Positions 35,311-47,610 of a stretch of DNA of 64,000 nucleotides are shown piece after piece. Every line of letters begins with the position of its first letter. Position 1 is the first letter of the stretch. The notes beneath the pieces were generated by a model. The model was given only the letters and a program-made list of their open reading frames with translations. It was not told the origin of the DNA and did not search any database. Source of the stretch: Lunularia cruciata (taxonomy: Eukaryota; Streptophyta; Marchantiopsida; Lunulariales; Lunulariaceae); NCBI GenBank assembly GCA_948567375.1, contig OX419762.1, positions 45,365,034 through 45,429,033 on the forward strand, read 5' to 3'. Position numbers and translations under genes: made by a program.

Positions 35311-36500
35311 CAATAATGTGTCTTTAGAGGAAGAAATTGAAGATTTTGAGGAACAAGGAGGAGATGAAGACAACTCCTTTACTTTGCTCAACTTAGCATT
35401 TGATTCAAAAGACCAAGAGCAATACAAAGAAGCTCAATTTGCACCAAATCTCAATAAGGTACAGATCAAGAAGACCAAGCAAAAGATAAACAATAAGAGA
35501 AAGCACAACTTTTGACCCAAGAGCCCCTTAGCCCAATTTAAGAGGACCATGCCACCAAAGGGTAAAAGGAGGCCAAAGAGAAGGTGGACATTGCTAAGTG
35601 GAGTGCAGAAAAAGAAGAAGAAGAAGAAACTACACAAATACAAGGAGCATTGATGATGGATGGCTAAAATTTCATCTTGAATTTGGTGGGACCAATGCTA
35701 AAGCGTATGTAGATGATCTTGCCTCAATATCAAGAGGCTTATATAGAGGTCATCAAATACACCTCACTTGTCCAAGGACTGCATAAGAATATGTATACAA
35801 TGATTGGAAAGCAAGATAGATGGAAAGAAAATGTGGAGAAGAATCAAAATTTCTACAAGGAGTGCTAGAAGGTGAACTCACTTGTGCAAGAGAACTATGA
35901 AGTGAAGTGTTTAGAACACTTCCATTGCCACAAATCACGCCTAACATGAGAGGTCTTTTGCTTCAACACAAGCATAAGCAACTAGGGTATGAAGAGCTGC
36001 TAAAGGCAAGAGACAAGGAGGTGGTTAGCATTCCGAGAGAGTTAGAAACTGCCACAATAAGAATGGTTATCTTGGAAGTATAGATGGTCAAATATAAGAA
36101 GGAGATGGACCCTTAGCTTGAAAGTCTAGCCCAAGAACTTAAAAAGGAATGGGAGGTGGAGAAGGAAAATATCAACACCTTATCATGGTAGAAGTGACTA
36201 AGGAAGTTCAAACCTTAAACTATAACTCCAAAGAAACCAATGCAAAGGACCTCTACAAGATTGAAGAAGTTTGGGATAGTTGGTGGCAATTCTGAAGGAG
36301 GTAGCTCAAGGTAACATGACATAGATAAAGTTATACAAGCTGAAGTCGCAGGTCTAGAGTCTAGAAGAGAAGATGGACTAGTTACTAGTTTGGCTTTGAG
36401 ACCATGCAAATAGGACATGCACCAAATCTTATGATACCTTAATCTTGGAAGTTGTAGACTGAAAGGAGAGCATCAAACTCTTCATTAGGACTTGCAAAGG
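35311..36500 (+). pseudogene. Unit D protein, coiled-coil segment
   Basis: After Y the frame continues as an acidic stretch (EEEIEDFEEQGGDEDN, near 35325) and then a Lys/Glu-rich region interrupted by stops and frameshifts up to about 36500. The order matches T1 (acidic linker, then coiled coil). Function unknown. Confidence 0.6.
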
Positions 36501-37462
36501 CAAAAGTAGTTCTTTACAATAGAATCTTGGGCCAAAGATCTTTGAAGAAGTTCTTTGTAGTTGTAACCATTCCTCTTAGTTGTAGGATCTTTATAAATGT
36601 AACCTTTGGAGTAGTCAATATGAAGGAAAAAAAACTGTAAGTTGTCTTTGTGGAAAAAGTAACACTTTCTTGACATGTATAAGGTGCATAATTACCAAAC
36701 ATGTGAGTAAGATAGGATAAGACAAGAAGATAGTATTATCAATGTATCATGAAGATGAGCCAAGAAGATCTTTGAATTTCCTCAACCATTAGATTTCTTT
36801 TGGTTTGAGTAGGAAGGAATTATTTAAAGCTTCAGCTAGTTATAAATTTTTCCATTCAATCATTCGCCTTGAATAAGAATAAAGCAAAAGGGCCAGAAGT
36901 TCTTTGTTGCTTTTGCTTAATTCTAAGTATTGATGTGTGCTTTCATCATTGAGTGACTATGAGTAAACTTTGAAGTAGGAATCAGAGTGACTGAGTGGGG
37001 GTGATCACTCATACTTGTGACTAGGGTATGAGATCCTTGAGAATTCTGAAGGAGCGAAGCAATGCCTTGATGGATCAGAAATGAATTGTAAGTGTTGAAT
37101 AGTACCACAAGAGCAAAGATGAAGAATTGCACCAATGCAAAGATCATTTTGAGTTGTGCCTTCTTAGAAGAGTAGTACATATTCTTTGGAGTTGAAGTCT
37201 TTATAGTGAAGTAGCCAGCTTAGGATTGATTGAATTATCACCTTCAGAAAATAGTTAGCACTTATTTGTAGTAAAAGTGATCTTTTTAGTTTTCCTTTTT
37301 GTTGTGCATCAAAGGACATTACACTACCCTCTTCTTGGAGTGCTTTCTGCCCAAGAGGTTAAATAGGTAACAGTAAAGAATTGCAAGTTGTGACACTTCT
37401 TTTCAAATCTAGTCATTTTTATTCTTATCCTCAAGAGAAAGATCTTTCGTACCGTTATCTCA
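36501..37462 (+). promoter_or_regulatory. D TATA box, AATAAA signal and tail
   Basis: TATTTAAAGC (36821-36830) follows a purine run (gagtaggaaggaa); AATAAAGC is at 36878-36885. The rest aligns with the T1, B and F tails (caatgccttgatgg, gttgtgccttc, gagaggttaaa-type blocks) and ends CGTTATCTCA. Confidence 0.6.
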
Positions 37463-37702
37463 CTTTTTGGTCAATATTGTGTTATTTTAATATTAATAAA
37501 AAATGTATAAGAAATTATTTTATATATTTAAATATTAACATCTAAGACTATGTATTATATTTGAATGTATCTGATTAAATTCTTTTCAAGCCTTAGATAA
37601 TCCTTTGTTTTATTTTATATATTTTGGGTAAGACTTAGAGTTGAAGGTTAAGGTTTATTCTAAATAGAAAATACCAAATTTTTTTCAATGCAATTTATTA
37701 AG

Positions 37703-37747
<45 letters not shown>

Positions 37748-39443
37748 GTTATATTTTGACATCCTTATTGTAAATCGTTTAAAACAATATATGGCATGTA
37801 AGATTTATTAGATAATTTAACTTTTTCTGATTGAGTATATTATATTAGTATTATATCATATCAAATATAATTGATTTGAATTTCTTGTAAGATTCAACTT
37901 AATTTACTCCTAAAATTAATATTTGATGGTCTTATATATGATTTATATAATAATTATATTCATAGATATAATCTATTATGTAGATAATTGAAAAGTAGAA
38001 TAAATCTCTTCTTTCATCAAATAGATATCGTGAGTGAAATTTTATCCATTATACTTCAGTTCATTTCATATAATTTAATAGGATAATTTTAAATAAATGG
38101 TTTTTATTTTTCTTTATAACTAATAGATTGACATATGATAAATAATTCTACTATTTTTATGTAATAAATTTTTTATAGACTGTATTGGCTTAATTCTGCT
38201 TTATAAAATTATAAAATTATAAATCTTATACAATATATGCTAATATTTATCAATTAGATCATCATTCTATATAATTACATGCATGGTAGAATTATATTTT
38301 AGGTTTTTAATATCCAAAAATAAACCTCAAATGTCCAATATTTTATCTTTAATATTCAGTATTTTCAAGTGTTCAACATTAGCATTTAAGAGTCAAATAT
38401 TTTGGATATTACAATATAAATAGCCAAAATTGAGACCTTAGTTTCAATACCAAAAACATGAAATATCTAATACATGTAACTTAAATATAGGATGTAATAA
38501 AGTAAAAATTTTATTTTTGAATTTACTAGACTTTTCTTGCTTTTATGAGCCTATGCAAAGAAAAAAATTACTAATTTTTCATGTAAAGTCTTATTTTGGT
38601 AGCTAGTCAGATTTTAAGTTTGGTGCTCTAAAAGTTATCACAATTTGTCATCTTATCTGTCATCTAAAACCATCTCCTACTTTCTAGATACAAAATAAAG
38701 TTAATAATTTAATCTCTAACCCATGATCTTTTTGGCTCTTAGTTCTAAATGAAATTATTATTTACACTAAGATATTTAAGTTGCTCTCAAATTTTCTAAA
38801 TTTAACCTTTATTTACACTTGATTAAATGATTATGATGGAATTTTTAATTTTTATAATAATATTTGATTTTATACAAAATATAAATAAATTTAATTATAA
38901 TACTTAACCTTCTTCTTCAATAAAAATAAATAGATATTTCAAGAGAACAGAACATTCAGTTTTGTAAATCTCCCAAAGTATAGTGATTTGATATTTGATC
39001 ATAATAATTTCCATAATATATTATATTTTTATTTAATTTTACTTCGGTGAAACCTTAATGTCTCTCTTAATAATTCAGGATGTATATCTAGTTTAAAACT
39101 CATATATTCTTTATGATTAGATTATTTTGGTATTTGAAAAATTATTTATCTTTATAAAGAAGAAAGATCTAATTATCAGAGCAAATTATTTATATTGAAA
39201 AATCTAAAGAAGTAAAAACCAAATTTCTTCTATTTTGCAAATAGATTCTTTTGTTGATTATATTTTCAATTGAAACTAGTATGGTTAGTTTCTTTGCTAT
39301 ATTAAATTATATAGCAAATCTTCTTACATATACTTATATTTATTATTATTATGTTATTTATCATAAAATGTTGAGTATATCTTGATATAATAAGTTCTTT
39401 AATTATTTCATGATTAAGGTCACAACTTTGCTAAGGAATCTTA
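37463..39443. other. AT-rich stretch with no repeat partner in the window
   Basis: About 2 kb, much richer in A+T than its surroundings, with no frame above 60 codons and no similarity to any other part of the window. It lies between units D and F. It could be old host DNA or a very decayed element. Confidence 0.55.
37706..37744. repeat. (TA)n microsatellite
   Basis: About 19 uninterrupted TA units. Confidence 0.97.
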
Positions 39444-40569
39444 TGTGATACCCAATATCAAAAAATAAGTGATATAATAGTAAATAATAGGTTTTTCCCA
39501 TTAATTCTAGTTGTGATAAAAAATAAAAAATAATGAAAATTTGATGAATAATAATTAATATAATAATAACAACTAGAATTGAAGAGAAATTTCATTGTAT
39601 TGTAGTTTGTTTATTGGTGAATATCTAACCTATTAGGCATGAACCACTCCCAAAAGAATATATTACCACCTCCCATGGTGCACTATGGCAAACAGAAATG
39701 TAAAGTAATCCCTTTTGCTGGAAGTATATTCCAAATTAGTCCTAAAGGTGATGATTTACTCAACTCAAATAGAGTACTTCACTACAAAGACGTCTTACAA
39801 TTTTGGAAGTTATGTACTACCCTACCTAATGGCACAACTCAAAAGGATTCTTTGCATTGGCAATTATTCTTTGTTTTTCATCTTTTATGGTACTTTTAAT
39901 GCTATACCTCATTTTGGATTTGTCAATGCATTGCTTTGCTCCTTTAGAACCTCAAGTATCACATAACCCAATCAAGTCAAAATGTTTCCTTACACTCAAG
40001 TACTTGTGTTTCCTACTCCAAAGTTCCTCATCCTTACTTTGACAAAGACAACATCAAAAATTGAAATTAAGGCAATAATGATGAAGATATTTTTGCCATT
40101 TTTTTGTCACAATTAAGGGAATGAATAATATTTACACTTAGTCCAAGGCCTTAAATAATATTTCCTACTATAAGCCAAATGTATCTAATAGTTGAGTGAA
40201 GTCAAAGATTTTCTTGGCTCATTTTCCATGTATAGTGATAATCCTATCTTTGTCTTATCCCATTCTTTTTCATGTAGGTTAATTAGGCACCTTACCTGTT
40301 ACAAAGAAGGTATCAATTCTTCCCAAAGATAATTCATGTGTTCCAACCTTCCCAAAGATAATTCTTCCCAAATTGTGTCCTTTGGACTTACTACTCCAAA
40401 AACTTTTATCTACAAATATGTACAACTACTAAGGACTTTGGAAGACTTCCTTGTCTGAAGATCCTACAACTACAAAGAACTTCTTTCAATGAATTGTCTT
40501 CAACCTAAAAGCATTGCTACAAAGAATTACATTCACCTTTAAATTTCCTATTGAAGAGCTCAATCTACT
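39444..40569 (-). other. F tail
   Basis: Non-coding, collinear with the D tail (shared ttctttgtagttgtaggatctt-like stretch and MENEPRKSL / EDEPRRSL translation blocks). 39640-39780 also aligns with the C tail at 40690-40830 (tgcatgaaccactccc). Confidence 0.55.
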
Positions 40570-41496
40570 TATAACAACCCAATGTCATTATCTTAATAGT
40601 ATAAATGGTGAAAACAAGTTGTTCCTTGAGGATATGACTAAAAGTGAAGGAAACGTGTCACAATGTCATAATTAATCTATTATCACGTATTTAACCTCTT
40701 ATGCATGAACCACTCCCAGAAGAAGGTAATATGGCACACCCATTGTGGCACACTTTAGAAAAAGGAAATTATAATTACAAAGATGTAGTCCAACTAAGCT
40801 CCTAAAGGTGATGATTCACTTCATGCAAAAGATCTCTTCTTCCAAAGAGCCTTTTAATCCTAGAGGTCGGGTCCACCCAAAAGGTCATTTCACCTTGAAG
40901 GTTGATTCCACCACAAAGGTTGGTTTCATCCCAAAGGTGTTGTCACCTTGATGCCATTGTTGACTATGTATGCTCCTTCCAAAAGGCGTAATCCCAAAAA
41001 AAATGCAAAATTGACTACTTGGCTTTTCTATTTTGTGGTACTTCCAATAATCTAGCATTCTTAGAACCCTTCAATGTATTGACTTATCCTTTCAAAATGT
41101 CAAGTTAACTTTCCCTGATCTGTGCAATTTCCTAATAGGTACTAAAACACACATTCCTATTACAAGATTCTTCACCTCTACTCAACCAAGCATACAACAA
41201 AAGATATAAGTGTAGGCAATTTAGTGACATGAACCATGGAAATCCTTATGCTCAAAACTTTGATTATGTAAATGAACTTGTTTATATTGGGTTGCAACCC
41301 CCATATATATGTTTCTACTTTTGGATGAAGAAAATCAATACTTGAGGAGAATCGGTAATCTTCTAATTACACTATCATCACTCATGCTAATCTTACCTTA
41401 TCATATCATAATGTGAAATTAAGAACCCCTCCATGTCCACAACCATCTTTGCTACTTAGTTTATCTTTTATCTACAGATCTTCTATTACAACATTA
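40570..41496 (-). other. C tail with palindrome and accttt array
   Basis: Collinear with the interrupted B tail. It contains the palindrome GGGTTGCAACCC (41289-41300). At 40855-40950 there is an array of four to five degenerate about 20-bp units whose minus-strand core is ACCTTTGGGTGGAA or similar; B has a shorter version. Confidence 0.6.
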
Positions 41497-41722
41497 TACT
41501 AAGTCTAAAAAGTTTTTAGGCCAAAGGTCTTTGAAGATGGATACCTTCTTCAAGGGCAAAGGTAGTTCTAGGCCAAAGGTTTGCTCTACACTTAATAGAT
41601 CTTTGTACTCCATGATTGTCCCTAGTAGTATCTTGGTAGAATCCTTGAATTTTTGTAAGTGATATTTGCATGTGCATGTGAAATTTGTCCAATATTTGCT
41701 ATAATTACTCATCCTTGTACAC
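41497..41722 (-). pseudogene. Unit C protein, last segment
   Basis: The frame 41712-41494 is the end of the coiled coil (CKYHLQKFKDSTKILLGTIM). It aligns with the end of copy B (near 17345-17400). It is cut on its upstream side by E0. Confidence 0.6.
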
Positions 41723-42476
41723 TATAATACTTTGAGGACAAGAGAAGAGAGAAAACACAGATTACACACTCAAACATTCGATGCCACAAAGGAGCACCTT
41801 CTCTTTATTATATAGACAGAGAGGATCTCCTCCAAGGAAGCTCCACCATAGGATTAGGGACACAGATAGGTGACATGTCAGCAAGCTCCACCCTTGAATT
41901 ATTTACTTGGATGGGTGACATGTCCGGTCTAGGTCCTATCTGGTTGGTTAAACAAGCTTTGACCGGAGGGAATCTTTTAGTGAATCTTCCTATAGGAATC
42001 TCAAAATCACGTGAGAAAGGTACCATTGGAAAGCTCTCAATGAGACAAAGCAGGAGGGAGGGAAGGCCAGCCTTTCTTCCATTGGGAGGAGGGGGGGGGG
42101 GGGGAATCTGCACATTTTTGAGGCCTAATTCATCCGTTTAGGCCTTCCAAATTGCCTTCAAAGATTTCAGGTATATTTTGGTTCCTACTCTATTAGTAGA
42201 AGTCCCTTTTTGGTGATACCTCTTTCTGATCTGTTTAGTCCATCATGTGTAACATCCTTCCATCGATGTTACCAAACCAATTCTCACCTTGAAATCATAT
42301 GTCTAGCTATTGGTTCTAAGGTTCTCAAGTCTATTTTGGTTTCTACCCTATTAGTAAAATTACTCTTTTGGTGATACTTCTATCTGATCTATTTTGACCA
42401 TCATGTATAACATCATTCTAGATGTTACCAAACCGAATTTCACATCTAGATCATATGGCTAGCTCTTGGTATTACA
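41723..42476 (-). repeat. E0 3' LTR
   Basis: Begins tataatac (TG to TA) and ends ggtattaca. It differs from the 5' LTR by a G14 run at 42091-42104. Confidence 0.93.
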
Positions 42477-42680
42477 TACCTTCCTCCTTTTAAGACGCAA
42501 CGTCCTCGTTGTGCAATTGTTGCTCAAATGCTTGCACCAACACCGATGCATGTGCCAAATTGGCAGCGGGCTCCCAGGTTGCTTCATAGAAGGGGTAACC
42601 TTTCCATTGTACTAGATAGTCCACCCACAGATGGCGAGTACCACGCATGCATTTTTGGAGAATCCGCCCCACTTCATATT
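42477..42680 (-). pseudogene. E0 polypurine tract and chromodomain
   Basis: The complement of 42477-42492 is the purine-rich AAAAGGAGGAAGGTA next to the LTR. The chromodomain (42672-42490 plus its upstream EYEVGRIL) shows YLVQWKGYPFYEATWEP, with the aromatic and acidic residues typical of the fold. It is thought to bind methylated histone H3 and guide integration. Confidence 0.88.
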
Positions 42681-42683
42681 CCT

Positions 42684-43830
42684 CTATGCCATCAATGAGT
42701 GTCGGACAAGGTCAAATGTCTTATGTGGAATGACCTTGGCCTGATCGGGAGGATATCTGCATAGTAGGGAGACATGGAACACTGGATGGATCTTCATGTG
42801 TGGTGGTAGCTCAAGGTGATAGGCCACAACGCCAATGCGATGAAGAATCAAGAAAGGCCCAATAAAATGAGGTCTGAGCCAACTAGGTCCAAGGTCCAAC
42901 TAATGTGAGGTTGGTTGTCGATAGCCACACCTGATCCCCAACATTGAACTCCATGTGCCTACGGTGTGCATCAACATACTATTGCTATCAATTTTGTGCA
43001 ATCTGTAATTTGTGCTTTGCGCTCTCCACACCTTGTTGGATTCTACAAACAAATGTGTTGACTGCATCGACCTTGGTAGCCACTGGACGGATCTTCATCA
43101 AGCTAGAAGGTGTGAAGGGATGCTCACCATACATGAGGAAGAATGGAGTGACCTGGGTGGATGCATTCACTGAATTTTTGTAAGCAAATTCCACCAACGG
43201 GAGTAGGGTGTCCTACCTCTCTTGCTCTTCTACGGTGAAGCTGCGTAACATGTCTTCAATTGTGCAATTAGCCCACTCTGTTTGGCCATCTGTTTGTGGG
43301 TGGTAAGCTATGGACATGGCCAACTTGGTTTTGAAGAAACCAAAGAGTGTTCACCAATACAAACTGGTGAATTGGGTGCCTCTATCGGTGATGAGTACTC
43401 TAGACAAGCCATGGTGAGCAAAGACTGCATCTAAGTATTATTGAGCTAGTTGTGGAGCGGTCACCTCCGTGGTGGTAGGGCATACATGAATCATTTTGCT
43501 GAGCCGGTCCACAAAGACCACAATGGAGTCAAACCCTGAGGTGATCTTGGGAAATTCACAAACTAGATCCATATTCACTTGTTCCCAACGTTGGGTAGGA
43601 GTGGGGAGAGGTTGAAGGAGCCATGTAGTAGCTTGATTAGACGCTTTGTTCTGTTGAAAAAGTAGGCAGCTACGCACATAGTCCATCACGTCGTTGCTCA
43701 TCTTGGGCCAATAGTAATGGCGCTTGACTGCATCCAAGGTCTTGTCCACTCCGACATGAGTTGCAATGGCCGAATCATGACATTTTGCTAGAATGGTGGT
43801 GTGTAATTCTCGGACATTTGGGATCCATAA
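42684..43830 (-). pseudogene. E0 integrase
   Basis: Zinc-binding region HDSAIATHVGVDKTLDAV with the last Cys changed to Phe (SCLLFQQNK). The core has Asp in VNMDLV, Asp in LITDRGTQF and Glu in DGQTE. The C-terminal [10 protein letters not shown] block leads to the chromodomain. Stops TAA, TGA and TAG occur near 43440, 43355, 43215 and 42995-42905, all at codons one C-to-T (or TGG) step from sense. Confidence 0.88.
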
Positions 43831-44390
43831 TCTGCCATCCCGAAAGGTGAGTCCTTGGGTGCTGGTGACACCTTTGGATGATTGTGCTTCTACAATCTGT
43901 GGATCAATTTTTGTAGTAGCCAAAATCTCTTGCCAGAATTCAGGGTTAATCTTAACCTCTACCACCAAGTTGTTTGCCATTGGCATGCGGGTGAATGCAT
44001 CTGCAAGTTGCTTCTTACCTTCCATGTAGGTGATTGTCATGTTGAAGCGTTGTCGCCACTCTGCCCACCAAATTTGGCAACGAGATAGATCCTTCTGCGT
44101 CTCAAGGTAGACTAGAGGTTTGTGGTCTGTCTCTACTACAAATGCCTTCTCGCCTCGGTAGTGCTTCCAATGCTTGGTTGCAAGAACAATGGCCAGTTCT
44201 TCTCATTTTGTGGTGTGGTAGTTGAGCTCTACTAGTAACAAATTTCAAGAGAAATATGCAATTGGATGCCATCCGTCATGCCACTCTTGTTGTAGGACTG
44301 CTCCTATTGCTACACCTGATGCATCTATAGCCAACTTGATTGGACATTTTGGGTCATACCACTTCAAGATTGGTGCATGAAGCAAGGCGG
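43831..44390 (-). pseudogene. E0 RNase H
   Basis: [16 protein letters not shown] starts the domain, with the first catalytic Asp. ELAIVLATKHWKHYRG and ETDHKPLVYLETQ follow. Two TGA stops near 44240 and 44200 each replace what is probably Arg (CGA). ADAFTRMP ends the domain. Confidence 0.86.
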
Positions 44391-45220
44391 CCTTCAATTC
44401 TTGAAAGGCCAACTCTTGTGCAGTTCCCCATGTCCACTTCTTCCCCTTGCCAAGTAGTGCCGTTAAAGGCTGTGCAACCTTGGAGAAATCCTTGACAAAT
44501 CTACGATAGAATCCCGTCAACCCCAAGACGCTCTTAAGTTGAGTCTGATCTTCTGGGGCACTCCATTTTTGAATGACCTCTATTTTATTTGTCAATACTT
44601 GAATGCCCTCTGCACTTACTCTATGCCCCAAGTAGTCTACTTCAGACTTGCCAAACTCACACTTTGAGATTTTGGCGTACAATTGATTCTATCTTAGAAT
44701 CTGGAGGACCTCTTGTAGATGTTGTTTGTGTTCTATCATCGTGCTACTATATACTAAAATATCATCCAAGAAGTTGATAACAGACTTATCCAAGTATGGA
44801 TATAATATGTCATTCATTAGACTCATGAAAGTGGCAGTTGCATTGGTGAGGTCAAAAGGCATCACAAGATACTCAAAGTGGCCATACCTGGTTTGAAAGG
44901 CAATTTTGTACACATCCTCCTCTGAAATTTGGATTTGATTGTAACCACTCCGCAAGTCCAGTTTGGTGAAGTATCTTGCTTCATGGAGTTGAGCAAACAG
45001 CTCATCCATGCGAGGTAAGGGGTATTTTTTCTTCACTGTTTGCTGATTGAGACCTCGATAGTCAATGCACATGGGCATTGTACCATCCTTCTTCTTCACA
45101 AACAAGACAAGGGTCCCATATGGTGATACGCTAGGTTGGATGAACCCTTTTTGCAGCATCTCCTCAATTTGAGTCTTACACTACTCCAACTCATGAGGTG
45201 ATAGGTGATATGGGGCCTTA
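44391..45220 (-). pseudogene. E0 reverse transcriptase
   Basis: The frame 45159-44689 has [29 protein letters not shown] and the catalytic FLDDILVYS (44760-44777). The connection continues in 44682-44245 ([26 protein letters not shown]). One TAG (near 44697) separates them and one TAG lies upstream. Otherwise the domain is whole. Confidence 0.92.
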
Positions 45221-45840
45221 AAAGGAGGTGTCTTCTCCGAGAGTGTCTCAATTTTGTGATCTACTTGCCTTTTTGGTGGTAATCCTGAGGGTAGATCATC
45301 AAGAAAGACATCTTGAAACTCATCCACCACATCCTTCAATTTCTCAGGAATTTTTCCATCGAGTTGTGCACTCTAGGCTTCTCTTATTAGACCCATAAAA
45401 CATCTATCGGTCTTACAGATAGTTGCCATCCCTATGACATATAGAGGCAGTTTCTGCCTGTGTGATTTTTCTTTAACCCCAATGATTGACCATTGGTGGG
45501 TTCTCACTACTTTCTTCTTCCAATCCACCATAGGGTTGTATTGCTCCATCCATGGCATGCCTAAAATTGCATCATAACAAGCTAACTATATCACTCGCCA
45601 CTCAATTGCTTCCTGATATTCTCCTACAGAGAGGGTTACTCGTCTAGGTAATGATTCAATCCTCTCTGTTTGCCCATTTGGTAACTCTACTTCTTCACTC
45701 CCATCTCTCTCTAGATCCATTCCCAATCTTATTGCAACAAAGCAAGACAAGAAATTCTTTGTTGCTCCCGGATCTATTAATACTCTCACTTGATTACCTT
45801 CTAGGATTCCATTCACGACAATCAATTATGAGGTTTCCTT
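45221..45840 (-). pseudogene. E0 protease
   Basis: LIDPGATKNFLS (near 45780) is the active-site block; Pro stands where Ser or Thr is normal, so activity is doubtful. YDAILGMPWMEQYNP (near 45565) is the downstream block. A TAG separates them. DDLPSGLPP lies in the linker to RT. Confidence 0.87.
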
Positions 45841-47027
45841 TCGAGATCTTTGTGCATTATTCTTCTTCCTTCCCTCGCTTCTCTACTTCCTTATTGAGCC
45901 AGTAAGGCTGTGAGGTACATTTATTGGCAATCATCATTTTCCAAAGTGATTTCCACCTCCCCTACTTCAATGTGCCTCTCCATGTTGTTCAGAGATCGCC
46001 TGTACAAAGGCCTAAGACCTCTAGGGAAACGAGTGTGACAGTTGGTAGATATGTGCCCAATATGACCACAATTGTAACAAAGGCATTGTTCTCCTCGAGT
46101 CCCTTCTCCTTGTGGGACTCCATCTCTTTGTTCTTCTACCCGTCCCCGCTCCCCTTGAAGCATTCGTGCTCCTCGATCTTGGAATCAAAGGTTGCCCAAT
46201 TCCATTGGTACTGGTCCACCTATGTGTGACATTTCTGATCGATAATGTTGAGGTGGAACTACTCATTCACCTCCACCTAATGCTCCTACTATTCTCTGCA
46301 CACAAGTAATGGCTTCAAATACCGTGCAAGGATTTTGCACCATGACTTCTTGGTGAATCCGCTCTTTCAACCCTCATTTGAAATTGTCAAGAGCCTCTAC
46401 TGGACTCATGTCGGTAATTGCACCTTGTAGATCCAAAAATGCCTCCACATACTCTTGTATGCTATTCTTATGTCTCAATCCCCATAGTCAGGTTTGAGCC
46501 ATCTGCACAGAATCCACCGATTGGAAATTCTTTAGCAGTCCTTCTTGCATTGCTGTCCATGTGACCTCCCTTCTCTCTGCCAGCATGAATTGTTCCCAAG
46601 CATCATACCATGTGAGGGCTTTATCGGTCAAGTACCTACATGCAAACACGCCTGTAGTATGCTCTATGATCTTTGTTGAGAACAATCGGAAATATCGATT
46701 CATTCTCGAGATCCAGTTTTCCACTACTCCCATCGTACGCTACCCCTTGTAAGGCTTGATATTGCAGGTCTTCTTCATCTGGAGTAGCAATGTGGCTTCA
46801 TTGTTGATAGGGTTCATAGGCACGGGTGCTTCTCCAAGTACTTCAGTTGTAGGTATTGGGTTTTGAGACGACTCTTCTTCTTGCATGGCTTGATCGTTCT
46901 TGAGGATCTGCACTTGACTTTGTAATGTCTCCATGGTCATCTTAATCTCTTGAAATTCATTCAACATCACTTGCATTCCTTGCACCAACTCTTGCAATTG
47001 CGGATCCATGGTTCCTGCAACACTCAA
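45841..47027 (-). pseudogene. E0 gag
   Basis: Starts at ATG 47027 with an N-terminal helical region (MDPQLQELVQGMQVMLNEF), then the capsid core (46733-46488, ENWISRMNRYFR, ALTWYDAWEQF). An intact CX2CX4HX4C zinc knuckle CYNCGHIGHISTNC lies near 46082-46041. A frameshift or stop separates the segments. A reverse-orientation relative of this gag is found inside E2. Confidence 0.87.
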
Positions 47028-47610
47028 TTGCTAATGTCTACTTCAATATAGAGTCAATATAATCACTCTAGAAGGCGCACAAACTATCGGAACTACCATT
47101 GGGACCTCAGAAGCTATCACTTGTTGATAATACTCCTCACCAAAATTCCTAACAAAAATCTCTAAACATCACTTTTGGCCTCACTACATAACGGATTTCT
47201 ACTTGAGTGTTGAAAAGGAGAGGATTTAGGACATTCATATCCATATTATCATAATAGAATGTAGATTGTCAAATCCCACTCTCTGTCATATATCACCATA
47301 GGTAGAATCACCGGGTTTGGTGAGTTTATCACTCTGTCCATGAATTTTGCACCAAAGTGGTAAACTAAAGATACCCTCATCTGCTCACGCTGGATGTACA
47401 TAACCTTGATGTGGAATGAGTTTGAGAATGGAAAGCTAGGTGCTGGAAATTGTCCTCCCAGTGCATCCATCCCATCCGCTCTTTAAAGTCCTTCATAAGT
47501 CTAGCGATTACTCTATGTTCTCCACCTCAAATTACTCAGTTTCAGTAGTTCGTGCTATTCTAAGAGGGGTGATCCACTCTCTTGGACTAAAACACTCGCT
47601 CTGATACCAT
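47028..47610 (-). other. E0 leader and primer-binding site
   Basis: The complement of 47598-47609 is TGGTATCAGAGC, identical to the PBS for initiator-Met tRNA used by many plant LTR elements. One base separates it from the LTR. The leader carries no recognised gene. Confidence 0.92.

Larger units (their letters stand above)
5239..37462 (+). mobile_element. Coiled-coil unit D, split by two large nests
   Basis: The start TGTGGAGCACACATTTTCTC matches the T2 start (TGTGGTACCCACATTTTTTC), and the end CGTTATCTCA matches the family end GGTTGTCACA. Flanks are aattt (left) and ctttt (right), a weak duplication. Removing E3 (6232-23651) and Y (24137-35310) leaves about 3.6 kb, close to T1 (3.76 kb) and B (3.9 kb). 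Order in D: leader, N-terminal domain (5650-6231 and 23652-24136), coiled coil (35311-36500), TATA box, AATAAA-like signal and tail. Confidence 0.7.

Noticed and set aside
37463-39443. Organelle DNA insertion
   Set aside because: AT-rich, but no chloroplast or mitochondrial gene, tRNA or rRNA sequence can be read on either strand.
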